A DNA stretch of 64,000 nucleotides, taken from Curvularia sp. ZM96. Its lineage: Eukaryota > Ascomycota > Dothideomycetes > Pleosporales > Pleosporaceae. The position numbers and the translations under genes are program-made. Shown here piece after piece: positions 1 through 11,100 of the stretch; positions within the stretch are counted from its first letter, which is position 1, and each line of letters opens with the position of its first letter. The notes beneath the pieces are model-generated. The model searched no databases and was not told where the DNA came from. It saw nothing but the letters and a program-made list of their open reading frames with translations. The stretch spans positions 1,302,001-1,366,000 of the forward strand of contig JAJGBQ010000004.1 of NCBI GenBank assembly GCA_022457065.1, given 5' to 3'.

Positions 1-215
1 TACCAAGTTGAGCTCAAATCAATTTACGGAAGCCTATAACATTCAACGTTTTTATTGTGGAATGGAAGCACACTGAGAATATTCCGTGTCAATCTCATCA
101 TCTACGAAGTAAGACATGTTAGGAATATTTAGACTTGTTGTATGCACTGCTGTAATTCTCGTCTTGACATCGTCAAGTAACCAATCATCGGTGACGCAAA
201 CGGTATACTCTCAAT

Positions 216-392
216 ATGAAGCCTCTCGTGATCCTTGCGACAATGCTGCCAGCTGCCTTTGCAGCTTGCAATTCAAACTTCAACAACAAATTAGGTCCTT
301 GTATCGGCTGGTGTGAGCAGCCTAGCCCTTACAATAGGCCTGTAATAGTCGAGCAATGTGTAAAGAAGGTATGCGATACTTGTGTGCCTTAG
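216..392 (+). CDS. Small secreted cysteine-rich protein (58 aa), effector-like
   Basis: A 58-codon ORF from an ATG at 216 to TAG at 390-392. Residues 1-17 form a textbook signal peptide: Lys2, a hydrophobic core, and an Ala-rich end (AAFAA). The predicted mature part is about 41 residues with six cysteines at 18, 29, 33, 48, 53 and 56 (C-x10-C-x3-C-x14-C-x4-C-x2-C), enough for three disulfides. This architecture is known from fungal effectors and antimicrobial peptides; no family is recognised. A canonical donor (GTATGC at 369), a CTAAC branch site (442-446) and a CTAG acceptor (474-477) could define an intron at 369-477. Splicing it would replace the last seven residues and remove Cys53 and Cys56. 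A second donor, GTATGT at 407, would give an intron in the 3' UTR. The unspliced form is preferred because it keeps an even set of cysteines. The ORF is short, so the call rests on the signal peptide plus cysteine pattern. Confidence 0.55.
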   Translation: MKPLVILATMLPAAFAACNSNFNNKLGPCIGWCEQPSPYNRPVIVEQCVKKVCDTCVP

Positions 393-2033
393 ATTGCAAT
401 ACCGTGGTATGTACAATCAGTACTGCATATTGTACCGCATACTAACTATGAGGCTGTTACTATGTTTTGCTCGCTAGGGAAAGAGGTGAAATTCTTGAGC
501 AGGTGTGGTTCAAGTTACCTATGGTCAAGGCTGAAAGCTTGCTTTCACAGATAAGAGGCGTGCGCTATGAAAGACTGATAGTCAGCCAACCTCAAGCCAA
601 AAGGTGATGACCTACCCGATGCGCTGGGATCACGTAACTGACACAATGCACAGGCGGAGCAAGCTATTGGCGATGGCAAAACGGGATAGATGGATTTGTT
701 GCTGTAGCTATTGTTGTTAACTATTCTATTTTAAACTCTCCGCTCCCGTATTCTCGTCAATACTTGGTTTGTCTTTGTCGCTAAGAACTCACTTGTCTCT
801 ACCCGTACAATCCATCTCCCCATAATTTCGCCTGATAGTTGCGCAAACAAGTCTCTTAACGTCTGCCTTGGCGCTGAACAGAATTGAGCAATACAGCCCG
901 ACCTCGTGTGATAAAATCCTACAAAGAAATAGGACATCCATGGCTGTAGTGCCGTTCAATCCTGCATATGCGTACCAGTGGAGCTTGAACGCGCCCTCAT
1001 GGATGCTGTCAGCTCCAAGGCCCAGGTACTGCAATATGACACATCGCGTGTCTTGTAGCCTGTTCCTACGAGCGTATCCACACTATCGACATCATGAGCG
1101 GAATGTTCCTAGCATGAGAAAAAGAAAGAAAGAAAAAAAAGCTGAGGTGTTGAAAGCCATCAAGGTATGTTACCCTATTAGCCTGGCCCCCAACAGCTGT
1201 ATGCAACACCCAGGTTCAACCTTGGCTCAACAAATGCAACCGGAATAATCAAAGAAGACACCTTTTTAAAATGTCTATCACCAGTCTCAAACAGCACACG
1301 GTGTCCTCACTTGGACAGCCGGCTCCACGTGTCGTTCTGAGGACTAATTTGGTTTTAAGCGTGAGATTCTCTTGAATACTACATAAGACGCTTAATCTGC
1401 CCGTAATTCGGTGGCCGACTATCCGGACCGAGAGTGGGAGCGATTGCAATTGACGGCACCTCATTCGCTGGAAAGCGGGAAAAAGTATAGCCTCAGGCCA
1501 CGAATAAACAAAACACGAAAAGATAGCTTGGGTTGGACACCTGGCCTCTGACTGCTGACCATGGCCCCGGTCCAGGATTCTAAATAAACAACAGTATCGA
1601 GATTAGTGGAATGCAATGGGAGAGGGCCGTACCCCAGGCTAGCCGCAACCGGACTGAGCAGGCGGAATGGAGTGGGGCAGAGTGAGGTTGAGATAGAGGG
1701 ACCCTAGAGTAAGGCGGCGCAGGATTGCGAACAGGATACTAGGAGCGGGCGGCTGATGGGCAGTGAAGCACACGTGGTCTTACTTTCCATACACTGAGGG
1801 TGGCCGCACCAGGGCCGCTGCAGGGCATGTGGGGTTGCTCTTTGCGCTAGGCCTCTTTAGTGCTCCACTTTGAACAGGCAAGGTGTTCACTCTGTATCTT
1901 GCCGCCACGACGTCCACTAGAAATAAAAGGCCCACGCCTCACCGCTTTCCTCCTACTTCTACTTCATTCGCCGTGCAGAGGACATTTGACCTTTCTCTCC
2001 TCTACATACCCTGCCACAACCCACCACAGCACA
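393..2033. other. Intergenic region before PDI
   Basis: Apart from the 18S-like blocks, no supportable gene. An ORF at about 868-1248 (+) contains a lysine run encoded by a purine tract (1109-1141) and has no recognisable domain. A CACGTG core lies near 1770. The last 120 bases before the PDI start are pyrimidine-rich, as is usual for strongly expressed fungal genes. Confidence 0.5.
482..536 (+). other. Two short blocks resembling conserved 18S rRNA segments
   Basis: Positions 482-497 match 16 consecutive bases of a universally conserved nuclear 18S segment (AGAGGTGAAATTCTTG). Positions 520-536 match a second conserved 18S segment (TATGGTCGCAAGGCTGAAA) except for two missing bases. The blocks are in 18S order but about 20 bases apart, whereas in a real gene they lie a few hundred bases apart. 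This could be a decayed rDNA fragment with an internal deletion, or chance. The rest of the 18S is not visible. Confidence 0.3.
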
Positions 2034-3736
2034 ATGAAGTACTCGACGGTTTGCGCCGCTTTCTTTGCGGCTGTTGCTGCTGCATCTGATGTCAAGCAGC
2101 TGAAGACAGACGACTTCAAGAGCTTCATTGAGGAGAACGACCTCGTCCTTGCAGAGTGTAAGCAATTCCACCAGAGCACGGCTCGTTTCCCAATGGCAAT
2201 GCTAACAATTGGTCTCTAGTCTTCGCCCCATGGTGTGGCCACTGCAAGGCACTCGCCCCCGAGTACGAGACGGCCGCTACCGCGCTCAAGGAGAAGGACA
2301 TTGCCCTGGTCAAGGTCGACTGCACAGAGGAGCAGGATCTCTGCCAGGAGTATGGCGTTGAGGGTTACCCCACTCTCAAGGTCTTCCGCGGCCTCGAGAA
2401 CATCTCGCCATACGGTGGCCAGCGCAAGGCCGACAGCCTGATCTCCTACATGACCAAGCAGGCCCTCCCCGCCGTCTCCGAGGTCACCAAGGACACACTC
2501 GAGGAGTTCAAGACCGCCGACAAGGTCGTCCTCGTTGGCTACTTCGCTGCCGACGACAAGGCCTCCAACGAGACCTTCACATCCGTCGCCAATGGCCTCC
2601 GCGACAACTACCTGTTTGGTGCCACCAACGACCCCGCCCTCGCCAAGGCCGAGGGCGTTAAGCAGCCCGGCCTTGTCCTCTACAAGTCCTTTGACAACGG
2701 CAAGGACGTCTTCAGCGAGGCCTTTGAGGCCGACGCTATCCGCTCGTTCGCCAAGGTCTCCGCCACCCCTCTTATTGGCGAAGTTGGCCCTGAGACATAC
2801 GCCGACTACATGGCCGCTGGCATTCCCCTCGCATACATCTTCGCCGAGACTCCCGAGGAGCGTGAGGAGTTCGCCAAGGAGCTGAAGCCTCTCGCCCTCA
2901 AGCACAAGGGCAAGATCAACTTCGCCACCATCGATGCCAAGTCGTTCGGCCAGCACGCTGGTAACCTCAACCTCAAGGTTGGCACCTGGCCCGCGTTCGC
3001 TATCCAGCAAACCGAGAAGAACGAGAAGTATCCTTTCGACCAGGAGTCCAAGATCACCGAGAAGAGCATTGGCAAGTTCGTCGACGACTTCCTCGCTGGC
3101 AAGATCGAGCCCAGCATCAAGTCTGAGCCCATCCCCGAGTCCAACAACGACCCCGTCAAGGTCATTGTTGCCCACAACTACAAGGAGCTTGTCATTGATA
3201 ACGACAAGGATGTTCTCGTTGAGTTCTACGCTCCTTGGTGCGGTCACTGCAAGGCTCTTGCCCCCAAGTACGAGGAGCTCGGCCAGCTCTACGCTTCGGA
3301 TGAGCTCTCCAAGCTCGTGACTATCGCCAAGGTTGACGCTACCGCCAACGACGTTCCCGACGAGATCCAGGGTTTCCCCACTATCAAGCTCTTCCCTGCT
3401 GGCAAGAAGGATGCCCCCGTTGACTACTCTGGTTCTCGCACTGTGGAGGATCTGGTCCAGTTCATTAAGGAGAACGGTTCACACAAGGCCGAGGCCACCG
3501 TACCTGAGCCCGTCGAAGGTATGGCTGATAAACTTGCTCACCAGGCTCCCGCCGCCAGCGAGAAGGGTACTGACTCTGTTGCAGATGCTACCGAATCCGC
3601 CAAGGAGGCCGTCAAGGAGGGTGCCGAGGCTGTCAAGGAGAAGGCTAAGGAGGCCAAGGACAGCGCTACATCCGTTGCTTCAGAGGCTAAGGAGAAGGTT
3701 AAGGAGACAGCTGAGAGCGTCAAGGATGAGTTGTAA
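2034..3736 (+). CDS. pdi1: Protein disulfide isomerase (ER thiol oxidoreductase)
   Basis: Exons 2034-2157 and 2220-3736 (62-nt intron, GTAAGC donor, CTCTAG acceptor) give 546 aa. Residues 1-18 are a signal peptide. Two thioredoxin active sites, WCGHC, lie at Cys47/Cys50 and Cys382/Cys385, in the a and a' positions of the a-b-b'-a' PDI layout. The protein ends in KDEL, an ER retrieval signal. The enzyme forms and rearranges disulfides in secreted proteins in the ER lumen. Between the a' domain and KDEL is a tail of about 75 residues of repeated Lys/Glu/Ala (KEAVKEGAEAVKEKAKEA-like) that looks like an LEA-type amphipathic helix; most PDIs have a shorter acidic tail. Codon use is strongly C-ending, suggesting high expression, and this creates a long spurious ORF on the opposite strand. 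Function is certain from the family; the role of the tail is unknown. Confidence 0.97.
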
Positions 3737-4371
3737 ATGCTTGCAACGATTCCGTTTCTTTGGTTATCAACGACGCCTTTTTACGTATACCATTACCCCT
3801 TTCAGCAACTCGATATGGCTCGTATATGCTGAGGTATGAGTATTAAAACTGTTATGATTATATGGACGGGTTTGGGTAGCAACTAGCTAATGGAGTTCCG
3901 GTTTTTTACTTCATCACTACTTCGCCATATTGCATATGATTGTGATTTTGGATGGCTGAGACTGAAATTTGCAGATCAGACGAAACCGTCAGAAATGTTG
4001 TCTTGCGGTGGAAACATTGCGGATCTTTTGTTTCGCGACAAGATGATCATTAGCACTCATCGCAAGCGTGCAGGCCAGATTGCAGAAATTAGAGTCGGCC
4101 CCCACTCATCCCGCGCTGCAACGTCGGTCCCGAAGGCGGCGGGACGATCGTGCCTTAGCGTGCCGCGTCCCGAGACGCGATTTACAGACGTCGTCATCCA
4201 TATGTCGAAGGCGCCCACCTCCGCCAAAAGTGACACCACTCTACTCTATGAGCTCTGTGTCGACGTCATGCTACCTGTCATGTGTCTCTCCAGCAGTCCG
4301 TTGTCCGACGCCCTCGATTCTGATCTCACCGTTACGTCCACGTTTATGACCAAGTAACGTCTACCAACAAT
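3737..4371. other. Intergenic region, PDI 3' end to split-barrel gene
   Basis: A 155-codon ORF (3890-4357, +) ends just before the next gene in another frame. It shows no domain and no biased codon use, so it is treated as chance. The rest should hold the PDI 3' UTR and the promoter of the next gene. Confidence 0.5.
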
Positions 4372-5174
4372 ATGTCTGCTGCTCGACTATTTGTACGTTG
4401 TCCTAGGACGGTTCTGCCACGAATTCAACTCGCAGCCCGCATTACTACACCTTTTCAAACTTCTTCCAAAAACTTTTCCACTACACGTGCATTCACCATG
4501 CCAGACCAACTTAAAGCTAGCGAAGTCAACTCCAAGACGGACCCTTCAGTCGCAAAGCAGTATGACGACGAGACGCCAAAGGACCAACAAATCAAACAAT
4601 TCTTTGAACTGGTTGACGGAAAGAAGATTTGCATGCTGAACACATACCGCAATGGTGTTGGTATGTATATCCGCCCACTGGCCATTCCATTCAATACGTC
4701 AGCAGCTAACCTATCCTCGCAGGTCCTGTTGGTCGCTCCATGGCTCTCGCCCGCCGCGACGGCCCCGACTTCCTCTTCCTTTCCAATGCACACTCGCAAA
4801 AGTTCAGCGACCTGGACCAAAACAAGGAAGTCCAGATTTCTTTCCAGGATATCAGGACACAAGAATGGGCATCCATCACTGGCACTGCCACCACAACCGA
4901 CAACAGCGACCCACGCATCAAAGAAGTATGGAGTCGCGGTGCTGCCGCCTGGTTTGGCGACCTTGGTGACGGGAAGCATACCGGTGGTCCCGAAGACCCT
5001 CGGATGACACTCATCGAGGTCAAATCCAAATATATCTCGTACTATGTGACTGACGTGGGCCTTTTGGGATATGCCAAGGAGGTCATTCAGGCAAACATCA
5101 CGGGCGGTGTTGCCAACACGGGCAAGCTGCGAGAGCTAAAGGAGGCGGACATCAACAAAGCGAGGTCGATGTGA
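4372..5174 (+). CDS. Pyridoxamine 5'-phosphate oxidase-like FMN-binding split-barrel protein
   Basis: Exons 4372-4660 and 4723-5174 (62-nt intron, GTATGT donor, CTAAC branch, CGCAG acceptor) give 246 aa. The core (about residues 60-215) matches the general stress protein 26 type of split barrel: a line ending in GPVGRSMALARRDG, then FLFLSNAHSQK, then the ITGTA strand and a DPRMTLIEVKSKYI segment. Such proteins bind FMN or a related cofactor; the substrate of the fungal members is not established. The first 42 residues have no Asp or Glu and many Arg, Ser and Thr, a good mitochondrial presequence. A second in-frame ATG (4498, Met43, MPDQLKASEV) sits exactly where the presequence ends, so a cytosolic form from leaky scanning is possible. 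Confidence 0.85.
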
Positions 5175-5974
5175 GTCGATAATAAGCACTGTGGGAGTCA
5201 TTGCACAAGTTAAACTGCGTTAGACGTGCATGGAAGCTTTGAGGTAGTTGTTATTTTGTGGTCTTGGAACAGCATTCGATGATTACATAGAGGCAAGATT
5301 GGTATCCACTTGAGCTCTAGCCATAATCCGAGAACAGAGCTTACAAAACATGACGGATCTCATGTTACCTTTTTCCTCAAAGAGTGATATATCAAGGGTT
5401 TTCGGAGCTCCTTCTAGCTACTAACAGCACTAGGTACCGGTGTATGTTCGTGTTGTGTAGTCACGAATGGATTAGAAGCATCAGTGCTTTCTGCTGACAC
5501 GGACTCGTCTAGTCTACATAGTGGTTAGGAGGTTGCCCGGAATACTACCAGCGGCTCCTTTTAAAGGATTGAGCATGGGAGTTCAGCTTACATTCCTTCC
5601 TAACAGAGGCAATATCCCGCGCTAATCTGACGGGCGGGACATGGCGGATTCTCCGTGTCAGCGGAACGAATGCTATTGGTAGAAGGGCTTTTATTGAATA
5701 GATATAATCTGTTTTACACCAACTGAGAAGCTTTGGCCTTGACGAAGTGACGAGATGCTATTGGCTTACCGGTACGTTGATGGCTGAGAAACGGGTGTTG
5801 GTATTCCGAACACCATTAGCGACAAGGAAATACGAAGAATGAATCGAAACAAAAAAAGTTCAAGTATAAAGAGGATCATGTCGTCTCTCTCCTTCATATC
5901 TTCCTCCAGCAACCTCAAAAGTATTCAGATTCAGTCTCAAACTAAACAACCACGCTTTTCCAGCAAATTTCAAA
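5175..5974. other. Intergenic region before the second secreted protein
   Basis: No coding signal. It contains the 3' UTR of the split-barrel gene, then an A-rich leader before the ATG at 5975. Confidence 0.5.
5865..5871 (+). promoter_or_regulatory. Candidate TATA box of the 122-aa secreted protein
   Basis: TATAAAG about 105 bases before the ATG at 5975, inside an A-rich stretch and followed by a CT-rich leader. A clear TATA element is more common at strongly regulated genes. Confidence 0.4.
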
Positions 5975-6441
5975 ATGTATTTCACCAGTGCTACCACCCT
6001 CGCACTCCTCGTGGCCATTGCTCCCGCCGCAGCTTCCCCTCTCGAAGCTCGTCAAGGCGGTGTCTTTGTTGCCGTCGGCCTTAAGTACTCCGGTCCTGGC
6101 TGCACGGCTTCCACGCTCATCAACCCGGACCCCATTTTCGGTAACGGAAACGTTTGCCAGCCGCTTGACCGCTTCGACACTGGAGTTGCGATCCAGAGCT
6201 ATAGCACTTCGAGTGTGTCGGCTGGATGCAGTGGTGAGTTTCCCAACACAGTTTTTGTTTCTCACACGGGTCTTGGAGTGATGGATATGAAGAGAGGAAA
6301 GAAATGGAATAGAAGCTGATGCGTTCTCTAGTGGCTCTTTACCAGACGGCGGATTGTTCCGGCACTGCTTTCCTGGCTCCAGTAGGCGGCTGTGTGACGG
6401 GAGATAGTCCTTTTGTCAGTGCGTTTGTGACTTGTGCTTAG
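5975..6441 (+). CDS. Secreted six-cysteine protein (122 aa), function unknown
   Basis: Exons 5975-6233 and 6332-6441 (98-nt intron, GTGAGT donor, CTCTAG acceptor) give 122 aa. Residues 1-20 are a signal peptide ending in AAAS, followed by PLEARQ, a frequent pro-region in fungal secreted proteins. The mature part holds six cysteines, three per exon, in the contexts GPGC, GNVC, AGC, ADC, GGC and VTC, the last one residue before the C-terminus. There is no catalytic motif and no membrane segment. Size, cysteine number and a likely TATA element fit a secreted small protein, possibly an effector. The second exon is supported because it restores an even cysteine count and ends cleanly. Confidence 0.75.
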
Positions 6442-6919
6442 GGCTTGAATTTGGCCCCTATAAAGGGCTCTAGAGGAACCAGTGCAAATGGTGGTGATAG
6501 AGAATAGAGATAGAGGTATCGTTAAGCTTATCAGTAGGCGACTAGTCAATCATCAGAGATATATGGAAATGATTCATCCGAGAATGGAGAATGAACAAAG
6601 GAACATGCCACCCTTAACATTGGTGTTTCACGGAATACAACTACTCGCGAGTGAAGAGGCAGAGACGTGTTCGTAGTAGGTTAGAAGTACACGGATGGTT
6701 ACCCAAAGTGGGGTAGGTATGATGGAACGTCATCGCCCCGCATTCGTCATTACAAGCATCACATTTGCTAAATGATGATCCCATGTTTATGGCGTCGAAG
6801 ATTTCAAAGCACAGCTCCCTAACTATATATTATGGGAGCGGACCCAAGAAACTTGGGTGCCACTTTTCTCTAGACCCAAAATTCCACTCTAACAACGCCA
6901 GTGAACGCACGTGAGCACC
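6442..6919. other. Intergenic region before GST
   Basis: No gene seen. A TATA-like run (CTATATATTA, 6823-6832) lies about 90 bases upstream of the GST start at 6920. Confidence 0.45.
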
Positions 6920-7780
6920 ATGGGCAAAGATCATCCCGACGCCGAACTTCACCCAGAGGCTACAGGTCTCGCAGCAGCGACAGTCAAGGTATTGTTAAGA
7001 AACACACAACTATCAAAATGCAACCCCTGACCTTACCAGGCACACTCGGCTGAGTGCCCTCTGAAGCTCTACTCCGGCTGGTTCTGCCCTTTCGTGCAGC
7101 GCGTATGGATGACCCTCGAGGAGAAGGGCATTCAATACCAATACATTGAAGTAAATCCGTACCACAAGCCCAAGTCGCTACTTGATCTCAACCCTCGCGG
7201 TCTCGTTCCTACGCTTCAATACCAGAACAAGCCACTGTACGAAAGCACTGTTCTCTGTGAGTTTCTCGAAGAAGCGTTCCCACAGCACACTCCGCATCTG
7301 ATGCCTACGGATCCTTATGAACGCGCAAGAACAAGGATTTGGACCGACTATGTGAGTACCCGCATTATTCCTGCCTGGCATCGTTTTCTCCAGCATCAAG
7401 GGGATGGGCTGGAGGAGAAGCAGAAGGAGTTTTTGAATCACATCAAGGAGTTTACGCGGGAGATGGACAAAGAAGGCCCGTTCTTTTCGGGCAAGGACTT
7501 TGGGCTCATAGACATTGTGATCGCGCCATGGGCCAACAGACTATGGGTATTTGACCACTTCAAAGGAGGCTCAGGCGTTCCCGACGAGGGTAAGGGCGGC
7601 GAAGACGAGGAGGTCTGGAAGAGGTTCAGGAAGTGGCTGGCTGCGGTTGAGAGCAGGAAGAGTGTCAAGGAGACGTTGAGCGAGAGGGAGCACTACCTGC
7701 CCATTTACCAGAGATATGCAGAGGATCGGGCGCAGAGCGAGGCTGCAAAAGCAATTCGGGCTGGCAAAGGCATTCCTTAG
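6920..7780 (+). CDS. Glutathione S-transferase, omega-like
   Basis: Exons 6920-6988 and 7040-7780 (51-nt intron, GTATTG donor, ACCAG acceptor) give 269 aa. After a short N-terminal extension the thioredoxin-fold domain begins with SGWFCPFVQRVWM; Cys39 in the CPF motif is the omega-class catalytic cysteine position. The GSH-binding LVPTL turn and the ESTVLCEFLEE segment follow. The helical C-terminal domain (about residues 110-250) includes FGLIDIVIAPW. Omega-class enzymes act as thiol transferases and reductases more than classical conjugating GSTs. The N-terminal exon is inferred: it supplies the only ATG upstream of the conserved fold in this frame. Confidence 0.9.
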
Positions 7781-8148
7781 ATATGGAGGGTGCTATGGTG
7801 TTTGCGTTAAAAGGGGGAGCGTTAATAGTATACGCATATCTATTGCAAGACTGGTCACGAAGCAGCAGTCGCTACTGTTTGAGAAATGCAGCTTGATGGA
7901 CAGCTGATGCGGCCTTCTGTTAAACGGGTGACGTCAAGCGGAACGAACCCGTCTTGGTGTTTCGAGGCGTTGATGTTGCCCCAGCGACGATATTGACAAT
8001 CAGCGGCCCACCGACAACGCCACAACCGGCTAAGCGTGAACGCATTCACCTCTGAACCCATTCCCCACTCCCTTGGACAAGGACAACCCTTTACATATGC
8101 CCCGGCGCTCCCTCTATACAGATTAATTCAACCATTCCCGCCGCCGAC

Positions 8149-11100
8149 ATGTACAGGTACACTGCAGGCACGCCGTGCCCGGCGCCGTATAGCTCAGCAA
8201 GCAGCCATTACACCGGCTATGCAGGCCTTTACGCGCCGAGCTATCTCGACGACGACAACACAACAGCAAATCTCGAATACACAACCGAACTGAAGGCAAC
8301 CGCTCGCACGATGAAGCCCCGGCGACCCACGCGCAACCTCCACAAACCTGCATTCAACCCGTCTCTGGATATTTTTGAGGATGTTGCACAAGAGGAAGAA
8401 CAACAGCTGCAGCAACAGCGAGCAGCATCTGAAGCAAAGAGGAGGAGCCACACAAATGTCGTTTCCAAACCCGTGAAGCCGAAGAAGAGCACGACCGTTG
8501 CGCGCTCGGCACAGAAATTACCCAAGCCTGCAGCGCCTGTCCAAGAACCACAACATGAGAGGCCTGCCCGACGACGCGTGTCGCAAATGCCCAGCGAAAA
8601 CTATGCTCCCGAGGTTAACGCCACAGTACAGCTACAAGAGGATGTTTTAGACAAGAAAGAGCTTAAGAAGCAAGGCCCAAAGAAGGATGCGCGCCGGAGG
8701 ACAATATACATTCCAACTGATGACACGTCGGTGTTTACCATCCACCCTGGACAACCTACACATGCGCCGCGCAACGTCCGGGAAGCATCGCCGGATCTTG
8801 GCCTCGACCTTGTCACACTGTCGGAAGAGGAAGGGAACGACCTAGTGTCGGCTTTAAAGAAAGTAAAGAAGTTACCTCGCAAGTCGCTTGCCGCGCCATC
8901 ATCGAAACGCGGTCCACTCAGCGCAACATCACGCTCGGTGCAAAGCGTGTCTTTTTCGAGTGATATTGCAGGCTCAGGTGGAGGCAAGGAGAACGTGCCT
9001 CCGGGTATGGAGGTCTTTGAGAAGAAGGGAAGTGGTACACATATTGAGATCAACTTCACCAAAGCAGAGGTGAAGAAGCCGCTGGCCAAAGCCCCTAAAG
9101 TCCATTTCAGCGCACCCAAGGAGCCCGAGAGGATACTACAGACCAAGAAACGAACCGAAGGCACGCAGAAGCGGCCGCGATCGCACGTTGGCCATGACGA
9201 TGTGCCAGCAAAGGCACTCAAATCGAGGGCTGATGGCACTGCCTCCACTGCGAACAGCAGCGCATCTCTGAGATCAACCATCAAGACTGAACGAGCAAAG
9301 ATGGCCAAGGCAAAGCGCGCACCACTATCTTCATCGCCATTTCACACTGACAAATCTCCACCTACAGCACTACGACGACAAAAGACGGGAAGTGTAGCAA
9401 GCAGCATTACCATGCTTCACGAGGTCGGCGAGCGGCCACAGCCAAAGGAGAAATACCCCGTACTCGAAGAGGATCTTGCCCAGCCGGAGCTGTACGAGGA
9501 CAACTGGCTTACCTACCAAGAAGTTGCCATCACACAGCTTCTCAACTCTGTATTCGACTCGGTAAACAAGGATCAGAATGCTGACCTAAGCCCGGAGGAT
9601 CTGCGCAAGAAGATGCTTGCCATTTATCACGACCCGGCTATGCCATCACTACACAAGCGTCTACAAGCCTCACTACAATGTGGCGCATTGAGCATATCCA
9701 AGGATCTTCTGGCCCAGACGCTTCGGTTGAAGGATGATGTTGGTCTGCGGAAGAAGTTTCTCAACTTGTGGACCAAGTCGTACGATTTAAATGCACTGCG
9801 AGCTGCAGCCGAAGCAATTATTGGCCGCCAGATTACAACTCCGTGTCGTCTCTCTACCGGCTCTACTTGCTCAGACGATGGATCTCGCCAGTATCGCTCT
9901 GAACGGCGAGCAATTGAAAACTTCCTGTTCACCTTTTTGATCAAGAACGAAGATGCTGTTCGGGTGAAATCTGGGGGCGGCAGCATTGCTAGTCTCACAC
10001 GCGGAGATGACGATTTCGGATCACAAGGCTGGTCGTGGCGCCGCACAGCATTGCGCAGTCTTATGCTGATCCTTGTCCTGGACCAAGCAAAGACTACGAA
10101 CGCCCTGCCGGGCTGCTTGTTCCAGACGACCTCTCCTTACAAGACGTCTGTCGAGGTTCTCCATCAGCTGTCCAAGATGCTTCTCCCTTCGCATGGCGAC
10201 ATTACGAGACCGCTTCACCATCTCAGCTACAAGGTCGAGCATGCTCAGCACCCGCTCCAGGAGTACACTTACCAGATCGAAAACATTGCTATTGACCTCC
10301 GCGACGGCATCATGCTGAACCGCCTTGTTGAGCTGCTGCTTTATCCATCTGCCACTCCTGAAGCACAACAAGAGGATACTGTGACGCTCAATCTGCCAAC
10401 CGGTGAGCTGCTCACCAGCGAAGTGTCACAGAAAGACACCTGGGTTCTATCTCAACATCTTAGATACCCAGCCATCGGTCGTCCACAAAAGGTCTACAAC
10501 ATGCAAATTGCCCTCACTGCTTTGAGCAATGTCCCAGGTATGCCTAGTGCAGCAGTCAGCGGCATTCGTGCTGAAGACATTGTCGATGGCCATCGCGAAA
10601 AGACACTTTCCCTGCTCTGGTCGCTTGTCGGAAAATGTGGGCTAGGAAGCCTGGTCGACTGGCCGCAACTGGTCAAGGAGACAGAGCGCTTCCGTAACCA
10701 GTGGTATCGAACCAGAGACAACTTTGAAGAGCGAATGCTCGATTCTGACAACGAGGAGCCAGAGACGACCGAGAAGGATGGAATGGCATATCACAAGCGC
10801 CTTCTCCTCTCATGGTCTCGCTCCATCGCACGTCTACATGGTCTGCGTGTAGCGAACCTGACCACTAGTTTCGCCGACCCAAAAGTGCTCGAGGTCATTG
10901 TTGACACGTATCTGCCTTCCGGCCTGGCCAACTCAATCGTCGACGCTGGTAAACTGGATCTCAGCGCAAAACTCAAAGCAGTGGGCTGCTCAAGTTCGTT
11001 TGTTGCGCTCTTCATGCCTCAACACAACACTGCTCGTTCCATCCCCAGCCGTGACTTCACGCTTCTCACGCTGTCCTTCCTGGCTTCGCGTCTTCTCCCG

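Noticed and set aside
1200..1235. GGTTCAACC resembling a tRNA T-arm
   Set aside because: Stem does not pair and no acceptor or D-arm is present.
868..1248. 126-codon ORF with a GTATGT donor-like site
   Set aside because: Lysine run comes from a purine tract; no conserved feature and no convincing second exon.
2216..3247. 343-codon minus-strand ORF opposite PDI
   Set aside because: Mirror of the strongly biased PDI codons; rich in Leu, Val, Gly and Glu as expected for an antisense shadow.
3890..4357. 155-codon ORF before the split-barrel gene
   Set aside because: Out of frame with the gene, no domain, lies in the promoter region.
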